From Streptomyces katrae (GTDB lineage: Bacteria; Actinomycetota; Actinomycetes; Streptomycetales; Streptomycetaceae), in NCBI RefSeq assembly GCF_002028425.1, contig NZ_CP020042.1, positions 1,736,001 through 1,800,000 of the forward strand: a stretch of DNA of 64,000 bases, read 5' to 3'. Below the pieces are notes generated by a model that saw only the letters and a list, made by a program, of their open reading frames with translations, was not told the DNA's origin and did no database searches. This document shows positions 24,587 to 32,708 of this stretch, in pieces; position 1 is the stretch's first letter, and every line of letters begins with the position of its first letter. The translations under genes and the position numbers were made by a program.

Positions 24587-25708
24587 ATGACGCAGACACG
24601 ACAGGCCTTCGCCGCCGGATCCCTCCTCTTCTCCCCCGCCCGCCTGGGCCCCCTGGCCCTCCCCAACCGTCTGGTGATGGCCCCGCTGACCCGCAACCGC
24701 GCCGGGGCCGACGGGGTGCCCGGGGAGCTGATGGCCACCCACTACGCACAGCGCGCCTCGGCGGGCCTGATCATCGCCGAGGGCACCACGCCGAACGCCG
24801 TCGGCCAGACCTACCCGCACATCCCGGGCATCCACACCCCGGCGCAGACCGCCGGATGGCGGCGGGTCACCGAGGCCGTGCACGCCGCCGGCGGGCGGAT
24901 GTTCCTCCAGCTCCAGCACGGCGGCCGGATCGGCCACCCCGACACCAGCGGGCACGTCCCGGTCGCCCCCTCCGCCGTGGCCCTCCCGGAGCCGCTGCAG
25001 ACCGCCACCGGCCTCCGGGCTCCGGTCACCCCCCGCGCGATGACGGAGGAGGACATCCGGACGACCGTCGCCGACTTCGCGGACGCGGCCCGAGACGCGG
25101 TGGACGCCGGCTTCGCCGGGGTGGAGGTGCACGCTGCCAACGGCATGCTGCTCCACCAGTTCCTCGCCCGGAACACCAACCTGCGCACCGATGCCTGGGG
25201 CGGGCCGGTCGAGGGGCGGATCCGGTTCGCCGTCGAGGTGGTCCGGGCCGTCGCCGAGGCCGTCGGCCCGGAGCGGGTCGGCGTGCGCATCTCCCCCGGA
25301 AGGGACATCAACGGCATCGAGGAGGGCGACACCGGGGAGATCTACCCGGCGCTCCTCGCAGCCCTCGAGGACCTGGACCCGGCCTACCTGCACCTGCTGT
25401 ACGCCGACCCGGACGAGCCCTCCTTCGCGGAGTTCCGCCGGGCCTGGCCGGGCACCCTGATCGCCAACCCGAAGCTCTCCCGCGCGGAGGTCGACGCCGA
25501 CGCGGGCCTGGCGCGGGGCGAGCGGCTGCTGGCGGCGGGCGCCGACCTCATCGCCCTCGGGCGGGGCTTCATCGCCAACCCCGACCTCGTGGAACGGCTG
25601 CGCACGGGCGGCCCGCTCAACGGACTCCGCCCCGAGTTCCTGATGCACGTGCACGGCGCCGAGGGCTACAACGACTACCCGGCGCTCGCCCCCGCCGCCC
25701 TTGTCTAG
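24587..25708 (+). CDS. Alkene reductase (Old Yellow Enzyme family NADH:flavin oxidoreductase)
   Basis: This is a 373-residue FMN-dependent TIM-barrel enzyme. LFSPARLGPLALPNRLVMAPLTRNRA (residues 13-38) is the family opening, LQLQHGGRIGHPD (near 104) and VEVHAANGMLLHQFLARNTN (near 180) are OYE signatures, and LIALGRGFIANPDLVERL binds the FMN phosphate. It reduces activated C=C bonds of enals, enones or nitro compounds, often as detoxification. The divergent MerR gene suggests induction by an electrophile, which is inference. The start has no Shine-Dalgarno, consistent with a leaderless message. It overlaps the convergent TetR gene by four bases. Confidence 0.92.
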   Translation: MTQTRQAFAAGSLLFSPARLGPLALPNRLVMAPLTRNRAGADGVPGELMATHYAQRASAGLIIAEGTTPNAVGQTYPHIPGIHTPAQTAGWRRVTEAVHAAGGRMFLQLQHGGRIGHPDTSGHVPVAPSAVALPEPLQTATGLRAPVTPRAMTEEDIRTTVADFADAARDAVDAGFAGVEVHAANGMLLHQFLARNTNLRTDAWGGPVEGRIRFAVEVVRAVAEAVGPERVGVRISPGRDINGIEEGDTGEIYPALLAALEDLDPAYLHLLYADPDEPSFAEFRRAWPGTLIANPKLSRAEVDADAGLARGERLLAAGADLIALGRGFIANPDLVERLRTGGPLNGLRPEFLMHVHGAEGYNDYPALAPAALV

Positions 25709-26334
25709 GGGCGCAGGGAGCGGAGCAGCAGGTCGGCGAGGTGGTCGGCCACCTGGTGCGGGGTCAGCGGGCCGTCGGCCCGGTACCAGGTGGAGAGGTG
25801 GTGCACCGAGCCGAAGTAGTAGTCCACCACCAGGTCGGCGGGGGTGGCCGTGGCGAACACCCCGCTGGCCATGCCCTCCTCGACCAGGGCGCGGAACCGC
25901 TCGTGGTAGCGCCGGCGTTCGGCGCGGACCTGCTTGTACTTCTCCGGGCTGAGCTGGTGCATCGACCGGAAGAAGATCATCGCGTCGTCGAGGTTCTCGA
26001 TCGTGGTGACGACGACGTCGGCCGCGGCGGCCCGCAGCCGCTCCTCGACGGGGGCATCGGATCCGGCCACCGCGTCGAGCCGCTGCTGCTGGAGGCGCAG
26101 CATGCGCGCGTACACCTCGTGCAGCAGGTCGTCCTTGGAGCCGAAGTAGTGGTAGAGCGCTCCCTTGGTCACCCCGGCCGCCTCGACGATCTCCTGGACG
26201 GAGGTGCGGTCGTAGCCGCGCTCGGCGAACAGCCTGGTGGCGACGGCCAGCAGCCGCTGCGGCACCGGGGTCTCGCGGTCGCGATCGTGGTCGCGGTCGC
26301 CGTCCCCGGGTCCGGCGGTGTTCCTGGCGGCCAT
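25705..26334 (-). CDS. TetR/AcrR family regulator of the SDR-ligase operon
   Basis: This is a 209-residue regulator. After a polar Asp/Arg stretch (DGDRDHDRDRE), the helix-turn-helix is LFAERGYDRTSVQEIVEAAGVTKGALYHYFGSKDDLL (residues 36-72), nearly ideal TetR. The C-terminal domain (RSMHQLSPEKYKQVRAERRRYHERFR) resembles acyl-CoA-responsive repressors such as KstR2. It is the last gene of the minus-strand unit SDR, ligase, TetR, 36 bp after the ligase. It probably controls the operon through the site at 29081 and perhaps the related sites at 21821 and 44007 (inferred). Confidence 0.9.
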   Translation of the reverse strand: MAARNTAGPGDGDRDHDRDRETPVPQRLLAVATRLFAERGYDRTSVQEIVEAAGVTKGALYHYFGSKDDLLHEVYARMLRLQQQRLDAVAGSDAPVEERLRAAAADVVVTTIENLDDAMIFFRSMHQLSPEKYKQVRAERRRYHERFRALVEEGMASGVFATATPADLVVDYYFGSVHHLSTWYRADGPLTPHQVADHLADLLLRSLRP

Positions 26335-26370
26335 GGCGCTCGCCTTCCTCTCCTGATCCTCCGACTGTTT

Positions 26371-28260
26371 TCAGCCGCGCTCGCGCAGTTCTCGTCGGAG
26401 GATCTTGCCACTGGTGGTCTGGGGAAGAACAGGCAGGATCTCGACCCGGCGCGGGTACTTGTAGGCGGCGAGCCGCTCGGCGCAGTACGCGACGAGTTCG
26501 GCCGGCTCGGCACGGGCGCCGGGACGCAGGCTCACGTAGGCGATGACGCTCTCCCCGCGGTAGGCGTCGGGAACGCCGACCACGGCCGCCTCCCGGACGG
26601 CGGGGTGGGTGTAGAGCACGTCCTCGACCTCGCGCGGCCAGACCTTGAACCCGGAGGCGCTGATCATGTCCTTCTTGCGGTCGACGACGTAGAGCCAGCC
26701 GTCGGCGTCCATGAACCCGACGTCCCCGGTGCGCAGTTCACCGTCCGGGAAGGCCGCGGCGGTCTCGTCGGGCAGCCCCCAGTAGCCGGGCACGACCTGG
26801 GGCCCGCGGACGGCGATCTCGCCGGTCTGCCCGAGCGGGAGCTCTGCGCCGTGCTCGTCGAGGATCCGTACGAGGGTCTGCGCGCCCGGGACACCGACGG
26901 AGAGGGTTCCGCCGGCGGGGTCGACGGGGGCCTCGCGGTGTGCGGGGACGGAGGCGCAGGGGGCGGTGCACTCGGTGAGGCCGTAGCCGTTGCGCAGGTA
27001 GAACCCGAAGTCGGCGCGGAGGCGTTCGACGAGGGCGGGCGGGAGCGGGGCACCGCCGGAGGAGATCACCTGGAAGGAGGCGAAGTGCGCGCGGGTGGCG
27101 GCGGGGTGCGCGGCCAGGGCGGTGAACGCGGTGGCGGGCCCGATGGTGTAGGCGGGCCGGTGCTCGAGGAAGGCGTCGAGGACGGCTCCGGCGTCGAAGC
27201 GGTGGGCGAGGACGAGGGTGCCGGCGTTGACGAGGCAGGCGGTGAGCTCGCAGACCAGCCCGGTGATGTGGAACAGCGGCGCGAGCACGAAGTACCCGGC
27301 CCCTTCGGCGATGGGGTGCCCGGAGACCTGGCGGACGGCGTTGTAGGTGATCGCCCCGTGCGGGTTCATGGCGCCCTTGGGAGCGCCGGAGGTGCCGGAG
27401 GTGTAGCTGATGAGCGCAATGTCCTCCTCCCGCAGCCCCGGATCCGCCGGCCCGGGGTGCCCCTGCCGGGCCACGAACAGCAGGTCGACGGGGGCGGGCG
27501 CGGCGGAGGCGACGTCCGGCGCCGGGGCGGCCTGCTCAGGGGCGGCCCGGTCGGCCGCGGCCGGGGCCGGGGCGGGCGGGGGGCCGCTGGGCTGCGGCGG
27601 GAGCGGGAAGGCCGCGGCCGGGGCGGGCGAGGCCGGGGCAGCCGCGACCGGGGCCGACACGGCCGAAGCGTCCGGCGCCGGGGCCGGGGCGGGCGGGGAG
27701 GCGCTGGGCTGCGGCGGGGGTGGGAAGACGCGGGGGTCGTCGCGGGTCTGGAAGTCCCGCGCGCGGGCCGTCAGGACGGTCCGGACCCCGGTCTCCCGGA
27801 CGGCCTCCGCCAGGTACCCCTCCCACGCCGCGCCCTCGCAGACCAGCGCGACCGCCCCGGAGTCGCCCAGCACGTGCCGCGTCTCGGCGGACTTGTACAT
27901 CGGGTTGACCGGGACGACCACCGCCCCCGCCTTCCACGCCGCCAGCACGGCCAGCACGAAGTGCGGGGTGTTCTGCAGCATGACCGCGACCCGGTCGCCC
28001 CGCCTGACCCCCCGCTGCGCGAGGTACCCGGCCAGGGAGTCGGAGAGGGCGTCCGCCTCGGCGTACCCGATCCGTCCGTCGAAGTACGCCAGCGCGGCCC
28101 GCTCCGGCGCCCGCGCCACGGCGGCCCGGAAGGCGTCGAGCACACTGGCCGGCGGCGCGACCGGCGCCAGCTGGGCGGCACTGAGCTGCCGCAGCCACGG
28201 CCGGGCGGCGTACGGGGAGCCGCCGGCGACGGCGGAGGCATCCGCGGGGGCGGCCGTCAT
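26371..28260 (-). CDS. AMP-binding acyl-CoA synthetase with a Pro/Ala-rich insertion
   Basis: This is a 629-residue ANL-superfamily ligase. ISYTSGTSGAPKGAMNPHG is the P-loop-like AMP motif (A3). NGYGLTECTAP, GELRTGDVGFMDADGWLYVVDRKKDMI and the C-terminal Lys in TTSGKILRREL are all present. It would activate a fatty or aromatic acid to its CoA thioester through an acyl-AMP. It is about 80 residues longer than usual because residues 179-256 are a Pro/Ala-rich low-complexity insertion, built of two 39-residue tandem copies, just before the A3 motif. Its ATG overlaps the SDR stop (ATGA, 28257-28260), so the pair is translationally coupled. Confidence 0.9.
   Translation of the reverse strand: MTAAPADASAVAGGSPYAARPWLRQLSAAQLAPVAPPASVLDAFRAAVARAPERAALAYFDGRIGYAEADALSDSLAGYLAQRGVRRGDRVAVMLQNTPHFVLAVLAAWKAGAVVVPVNPMYKSAETRHVLGDSGAVALVCEGAAWEGYLAEAVRETGVRTVLTARARDFQTRDDPRVFPPPPQPSASPPAPAPAPDASAVSAPVAAAPASPAPAAAFPLPPQPSGPPPAPAPAAADRAAPEQAAPAPDVASAAPAPVDLLFVARQGHPGPADPGLREEDIALISYTSGTSGAPKGAMNPHGAITYNAVRQVSGHPIAEGAGYFVLAPLFHITGLVCELTACLVNAGTLVLAHRFDAGAVLDAFLEHRPAYTIGPATAFTALAAHPAATRAHFASFQVISSGGAPLPPALVERLRADFGFYLRNGYGLTECTAPCASVPAHREAPVDPAGGTLSVGVPGAQTLVRILDEHGAELPLGQTGEIAVRGPQVVPGYWGLPDETAAAFPDGELRTGDVGFMDADGWLYVVDRKKDMISASGFKVWPREVEDVLYTHPAVREAAVVGVPDAYRGESVIAYVSLRPGARAEPAELVAYCAERLAAYKYPRRVEILPVLPQTTSGKILRRELRERG
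27493..27726 (-). repeat. Two-copy 117-bp tandem duplication inside the ligase gene
   Basis: Units 27610-27726 and 27493-27609 each begin F-P-x-P-P-Q-P-S and run into Pro/Ala-rich sequence. The DNA is strongly alike over the first 50 bp of each unit and divergent after that. The period is 39 codons, so the frame is kept. Confidence 0.75.
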
Positions 28261-29021
28261 GAGGATTCCCATGTCCGCTGGAGGTGGTTCATCGCGCCCA
28301 GCCACCGCTCGGGGTCGCTCGCGCGCCCGGCGTAGTAGTGCGCCACCTCGGGGTGCGGGAGGATCAAGAACCGGCCCTTCTCCATGCCGTCGAACAACGC
28401 GTCCGCGACCGCGTCCGGCTCGATCGCGGTCGGCTCCAGGACGAGTTCGCCCGCCGAACCCGCGGCGGTCAGCATGTCGGTGCGCACGCCCTGCGGGCAG
28501 ATGGCGTGGACCCGCACGCCCCGGTGGCGGTAGGTCAGCGAGAGCCATTCCGCGAAGGCGAGGGCACCGTGCTTGGTGACACTGTACGGGGCGGCCCCGA
28601 TCATCGTGAGCAGTCCGGCGGCCGAGACGGTGGACACGAACCGCCCTTCGCCCCGCTCCAGCCAGTCGGGCAGCAGGGCACGGGCGGCGCGCACGTGGGC
28701 CATGACGTTGGTGTCCCAGGCCGTCTCCCAGACGTCCTCCTCCGCGAAGGCGTCGCCGCCCGCGGCGACTCCGGCGTTGGCGCAGTACACGTCCACCCGC
28801 CCGCCCAGGGCCTCGCGCGCCTCCTCCACGACCGCCGAGGCGTCGCCGGGGACCGCGATCGCGCGGGCGCCGATGGCGGCGGCCACGGCCGCGGCCCGGT
28901 CGGCGTCGAGGTCGTTGACGACGACGGTGGCCCCCTCGGCGGCGAAGCGGCGGGCGAGGGCCGCGCCGATGCCGCCGCCCGCTCCGGTGACGACGACTCG
29001 CTGGTCCTGGTACGCGTTCAC
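28257..29021 (-). CDS. SDR family NAD(P)-dependent oxidoreductase
   Basis: This is a 254-residue short-chain dehydrogenase. VVVTGAGGGIGAALARRF (residues 8-25) is the TGxxxGxG cofactor motif, NDLDADR suggests NAD preference, CANAG is the NNAG-like motif, and the catalytic Ser/Tyr/Lys are in STVSAAG and YSVTKHG. GTG 29021 is chosen because it follows AAGGTGA and places the Rossmann motif normally. It is the first gene of the operon with the ligase and TetR. Together with the ligase it points to fatty-acid or related beta-oxidation-type metabolism. Confidence 0.92.
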   Translation of the reverse strand: MNAYQDQRVVVTGAGGGIGAALARRFAAEGATVVVNDLDADRAAAVAAAIGARAIAVPGDASAVVEEAREALGGRVDVYCANAGVAAGGDAFAEEDVWETAWDTNVMAHVRAARALLPDWLERGEGRFVSTVSAAGLLTMIGAAPYSVTKHGALAFAEWLSLTYRHRGVRVHAICPQGVRTDMLTAAGSAGELVLEPTAIEPDAVADALFDGMEKGRFLILPHPEVAHYYAGRASDPERWLGAMNHLQRTWESS

Positions 29022-29080
29022 GGGGATCACCTTTCGCCGCTGCTGCCCGCGGGGCCCGTCGGGCCACCGGATCCCGGGCA

Positions 29081-29100
29081 GACTAACCAGTCGGTATGTC
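29081..29100. promoter_or_regulatory. TetR-type operator between the SDR operon and the NamZ-like gene
   Basis: GACTAACCAGTCGGTATGTC lies in the 113-bp divergent gap. ACCAGTCGGTATG is identical to the reverse complement of the 21821 site over 13 bases. It is about 60 bp from the SDR start and 35 bp from the start at 29135, so it could act on both. Confidence 0.6.
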
Positions 29101-29134
29101 GGGGCGGAAGGGGTCCGCGCCCCAGCATGGCGGG

Positions 29135-30382
29135 ATGACACTCTCGCGACGCGGGCTGCTGGGACTGGCGGGGGCCGCAGGGGCCACGGGTGCGGTCGGA
29201 GCTGGACGGCCGGCCGGGCCCCCGCCGCACGGCCGGGTGCGCACCGGCTTCGAGCGGCTGGCGGCCGACGGGTACGCCGAGCTCGCCGGGCAGCGGGTCG
29301 GGGTGGTCACCAACCCCACCGGGATCACCGCCGACGCCCGCCACCTGGTCGACGTGATGCACGCCGACGCACGGGCCGGCCTGGTCGCGGTGTTCGGGCC
29401 GGAGCACGGCTTCCGGGGGACCGCGCAGGCGGGCGGCTCGGAGGGGGCCGGGCGGGATCCGGCGACGGGGCTGCCCGTGTACGACACGTACGGCAGGAGC
29501 GGGAAACAGCTCGCGGACCTCTTCACCGCGGCGGGCATCGACACGCTCGTCTTCGACGTCCAGGACGTCGGCGCCCGCTTCTACACCTACATCTGGACCC
29601 TCTACGACTGCATGCGCGCGGCCGCGCTGGCCGGCAAGGCGGTCGTGGTCCTGGACCGGCCCAACCCGGTGGGCGGACTCCGGGCCGCCGGGCCCGTGCT
29701 GCTGCGGCCGTACGCGAGCTTCGTGGGCCGGGAGCCGATCGCGCTCGCGCACGGGATGACGGTGGCGGAGCTGGCCCTGCTGTTCAACGGCGAGTTCCTG
29801 GGGAGCGCCGGGCCGCGGCTGAGGACCGTGCCGATGGAGGGGTGGCGGCGGGGCTCCTTCTTCGGGGAGACGGGGCTGCCGTGGGTGCCGCCGAGCCCCA
29901 ACGTGCCCACCCCCGACACGGCGCTCGCCTACGCCGGTACCTGCCTGCTGGAGGGCACCACCCTGTCGGAGGGCCGGGGCACGACCACCCCCTTCGAGCT
30001 GGCCGGCGCGGAGGGCGTCGACCGGCGGTGGGCGGAGGCGGCGAACGCGCTGGGGCTGGCGGGGGTGTGGTTCCGGGAGGCCTGGTTCACCCCGTCCTTC
30101 TCCAAGCACGCCGGAAAGCTGTGCGGTGGGCTCCGGCTGATCGTGCACGACCGGGAGGCGTTCGACCCGGTGCGGGCGGGCATCGGGCTGCTGGTCACGG
30201 CACGGCGGGTGTGGGACGGGTTCGGCTGGCGGGCGGACCACTGGATCGACCGGCTGACCGGCTCGGACCGGGTGCGCACGCTGGTGGACGCGGGGGCGGG
30301 GGTCGAGGAGGTCGCGGGCGACTGGGCGGCGGGGCTGGCCCGGTTCGCGGCGGTCCGGGAGGAGTACCTGCTGTACCCGTGA
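29135..30382 (+). CDS. DUF1343/NamZ-type exo-beta-N-acetylmuramidase-like secreted protein
   Basis: This is a 415-residue exported protein. The start MTLSRRGLLGLAGAAGATGAVGAG has a twin-arginine-like SRRGLL before a hydrophobic stretch. The body matches DUF1343, now known to include NamZ exo-N-acetylmuramidases: GQRVGVVTNPTGIT, VFGPEHGFRGTAQAG, FDVQDVGARFYTYIWTLYD, VLDRPNPVGG and SPNVPTPDTALAY. It would trim N-acetylmuramic acid from wall fragments outside the cell. ATG 29135 is preferred over an ATG 39 bp upstream, which falls next to the operator. It is followed at 98 bp by an alpha/beta hydrolase gene on the same strand. Confidence 0.88.
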   Translation: MTLSRRGLLGLAGAAGATGAVGAGRPAGPPPHGRVRTGFERLAADGYAELAGQRVGVVTNPTGITADARHLVDVMHADARAGLVAVFGPEHGFRGTAQAGGSEGAGRDPATGLPVYDTYGRSGKQLADLFTAAGIDTLVFDVQDVGARFYTYIWTLYDCMRAAALAGKAVVVLDRPNPVGGLRAAGPVLLRPYASFVGREPIALAHGMTVAELALLFNGEFLGSAGPRLRTVPMEGWRRGSFFGETGLPWVPPSPNVPTPDTALAYAGTCLLEGTTLSEGRGTTTPFELAGAEGVDRRWAEAANALGLAGVWFREAWFTPSFSKHAGKLCGGLRLIVHDREAFDPVRAGIGLLVTARRVWDGFGWRADHWIDRLTGSDRVRTLVDAGAGVEEVAGDWAAGLARFAAVREEYLLYP

Positions 30383-30480
30383 CCCGCCCGCGAATGCCGC
30401 CGTCACGGGTCTGGCCGTCGCGGCCCGGCGGCGGGATGCTGCGACCGACCGGGGCACGGCTCGCGCGGAAGGGGGACGTC

Positions 30481-31872
30481 ATGGCGGACGGCGGAGCGGG
30501 GATCGGGGTCGGGCCGTACCAGGAGCTGACCTTCGACGCGCAGGGGGACGTGGACCCGGCGACGCGGGCGGCGGTGGCCCGGATGGAGGCGACGGACCTG
30601 CTGGTCTTCGCCCATGGGTGGAACAGCGACCGTTCTACGGCGACGCGGTTGTTCGACCGCTTCTTCGCGCCATTCCCGGCGTTGGTGGGGTCGGGGGTGC
30701 GGCTGGGGTACGTGGGGGTGGTGTGGCCGTCGATGCGGTTCTCCGACGAGCCGATCCCGGACTTCGATCCGCACGGCACGCTCGCGGAGGCGGGCGGTGG
30801 TACGGGTGCCGGCGGTGGGGCGGGGGCGTTGGGCGACCCCGCTCTGGACGCGGCCACGCGGACGGCGCTGGGCGGGTTCTGGCCCGGCCGGGAGGCGGAG
30901 CTGGACCGGGTCGCGGCGCTGCTGGCGGAACGGCCCGAGTCGCAGGCGGCGTTCGCGGAGTTCGGGGCGCTGGTGCGGGAGCTCGTGGGGGCCGGGCCGG
31001 CGGGGACGGCCGGGGCGGCGGCGGTCGCGGCTCCGGGGGTGCCCGGGGTGCCGGACGTGTTCGCGCTGGACCCGGTGACGGTGTGCCGGGCCCTGACCGC
31101 CGCCCTGGCGGAGGCGGCCGGCGCGGCCGGTCCGGGCGGGGCGCCGGGTACGGCGGGCGTGGCGGGGGCCGCGGCTTCGACGGGGCCGGGCTTCGCGCCG
31201 GGCGACGGGCTGCGCGCCCTGTGGGGCGGGGCCAAGGAGCTGCTGCGGCAGGCCACGTACTACGAGATGAAGAAGCGGGCCGGGGTGGTCGGCGAGCACG
31301 GGCTCGGGCCCGTGCTGACGGACCTCGCGGGGCGGCGGCCCGCCCTGCGCTTCCACCTCGTCGGCCACAGCTTCGGGGCGCGGGTGGTGTCGTTCTCGCT
31401 GCGCGCCGTACCGCAGGGGGCCCGCCACGTGAAGTCGCTGACGCTCCTCCAGGGGGCCTTCTCCCACTACGCGTTCAGCGACCGGCTCCCCCACGACCCG
31501 GACCGCGGCGGGGTCCTGCACGGGCTCCAGGTCCGGGTGGACGGACCGGTGGTGGCCTGCCATTCCCCGCACGACTCGGCCCTCGGGGTGTTCTACCCGC
31601 TCGCGTCCCGGATGGCGAGGGATTCGGCCGGTCTGCTCGGCTTCGACGAGCGGTGGGGCGCGATCGGGCACGACGGGGTGCAGGCGGTGCCGGGCGCCCT
31701 GCGGCTGACCCTGGAAAGGGCTCTGGCCGGGGGGCTTCCGGGGGCCGGGTGCGTCAGTGTGGACGCGGGCTCCGTGGTGCGCCGGGGCGGTCCTCCGTCG
31801 GGGGCGCACAGCGACATCTGCCACGAGGAGCTGGCCCGGATCGTGGTCGGCGCGGGGCGCATGGGGCGCTGA
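30481..31872 (+). CDS. Alpha/beta-hydrolase fold protein with a Gly/Ala-rich insert
   Basis: This is a 463-residue protein. LLVFAHGWNSDRSTATRLFDRF (residues 40-61) looks like the oxyanion strand. GHSFGA at 295-300 is the nucleophile elbow, with Ser297. The late VVACHSPHDSALGVFYPLAS may hold the acid and H...CHEEL the histidine, although these are less certain. Residues 104-118 and 171-240 are Gly/Ala-rich linkers. It resembles DUF900-like lipases, and from memory relatives in streptomycetes are often mislabelled as kinases. No signal peptide is seen. Substrate unknown. Confidence 0.72.
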   Translation: MADGGAGIGVGPYQELTFDAQGDVDPATRAAVARMEATDLLVFAHGWNSDRSTATRLFDRFFAPFPALVGSGVRLGYVGVVWPSMRFSDEPIPDFDPHGTLAEAGGGTGAGGGAGALGDPALDAATRTALGGFWPGREAELDRVAALLAERPESQAAFAEFGALVRELVGAGPAGTAGAAAVAAPGVPGVPDVFALDPVTVCRALTAALAEAAGAAGPGGAPGTAGVAGAAASTGPGFAPGDGLRALWGGAKELLRQATYYEMKKRAGVVGEHGLGPVLTDLAGRRPALRFHLVGHSFGARVVSFSLRAVPQGARHVKSLTLLQGAFSHYAFSDRLPHDPDRGGVLHGLQVRVDGPVVACHSPHDSALGVFYPLASRMARDSAGLLGFDERWGAIGHDGVQAVPGALRLTLERALAGGLPGAGCVSVDAGSVVRRGGPPSGAHSDICHEELARIVVGAGRMGR

Positions 31873-32043
31873 CTTCCGGCCATGTGCCACCCGCACGCCT
31901 CGACCGCCCCCGCATGCGCCCGCGTCCACTCGGGCATGTTGGGCACGTCGGGGCGGGTCGCTTCGTTCTACGCGGTAGTCACGCGGTGGCGCGGGGCGCG
32001 ACGGGCGGGATACGGGCAGGGGTACGGCGGAGGTGAAGGTACG

Positions 32044-32643
32044 GTGGCGGGTTTTCGGAGTCTGGCCTACCAGGTGCGCGACGCGCGCAACGACCGGGCC
32101 CTGCGGCGCCATTCGCTGCGCCGCTGCCTGGAGCGGTTCGCGCCCTACGGGCACCGGGCGACGTGGTGGCACCTGTGCGACCGGCACGGGATCGCCCCCG
32201 AGGACCGGGGCGCGGATCCGCTGCGGCTGGTCGCGGCACTGGAGGAGCTGGAGGACGCGCGGGCGGTCTGGCTGGAGTACGAGCGGCAGTTCGCGGCGCG
32301 GCGCAGACGCGAGAAGCACGACGGGGTGCGGCAGCCGGAGTGGGCCTGGGGCGGCAGCGGGGACGCCGTGGTGCGGTGCGCCGATCCGGGCGTACGGCCG
32401 GAGGGGACGCTCGGCGAGGTACTGAGACGGCTGGTGCGGGTGCTGGAGTCGGAGCCGGGTACGGCGTGCCCGGTGTGCGGTGAGCGCGAGCTGCGCTGGC
32501 CGCCGGCGCTCTCGGGGCCGGCTGCGTGGGGCGGGGCCTGGGCGTGGGACGGGCCGCTGTGCGGGGGCTGCGGGATCGTCGTGCCCCGGCCGGCGCTGGC
32601 GGAGACGGCGGTGGTACATCCGGCGGCCGCGGACGCGGCATGA
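32044..32643 (+). CDS. Hypothetical protein with C-terminal zinc ribbon
   Basis: This is a 199-residue protein. The N-terminal half is helical and Arg-rich (FRSLAYQVRDARNDRALRRHSLRRCLERFAPYG), followed by an acidic/aromatic middle. The C-terminus holds CPVCGERELRWPP...LCGGCGIVVPRP, a CxxC-x~30-CxxC zinc ribbon. GTG 32044 is chosen because GGAGGTGA precedes it at normal spacing. Its stop overlaps an ATG (32640-32643). No known family is recognised; a nucleic-acid-associated role is a guess from the ribbon. The 171 bp upstream (31873-32043) shows no clear signal. Confidence 0.65.
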   Translation: MAGFRSLAYQVRDARNDRALRRHSLRRCLERFAPYGHRATWWHLCDRHGIAPEDRGADPLRLVAALEELEDARAVWLEYERQFAARRRREKHDGVRQPEWAWGGSGDAVVRCADPGVRPEGTLGEVLRRLVRVLESEPGTACPVCGERELRWPPALSGPAAWGGAWAWDGPLCGGCGIVVPRPALAETAVVHPAAADAA

Positions 32644-32708
32644 GCGGGCGTGGGGTGAGCGGGGCGGAGTCCAGCGGCCCGGCGTCCGGCAGGGCGGGTG
32701 CGGCATGA
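32640..32708 (+). CDS. 22-codon mini-ORF created by a tandem duplication of the next gene's start
   Basis: ATG 32640 overlaps the previous stop (ATGA). It opens MSGRGVSGAESSGPASGRAGAA and ends at a TGA that itself overlaps ATG 32705 of the next gene. The 65-bp unit (ATGAGCGGG...GGGTGCGGC) is a near-copy of the true start region, and 65 is not a multiple of three, so this copy cannot continue. It may act as a coupled mini-leader or be inert. Confidence 0.4.
   Translation: MSGRGVSGAESSGPASGRAGAA

Noticed and set aside
24856..28335. 1159-residue open frame on the plus strand
   Set aside because: It crosses the ene-reductase, TetR and ligase genes in the wrong frame or strand. All three have clear family motifs in their own frames.
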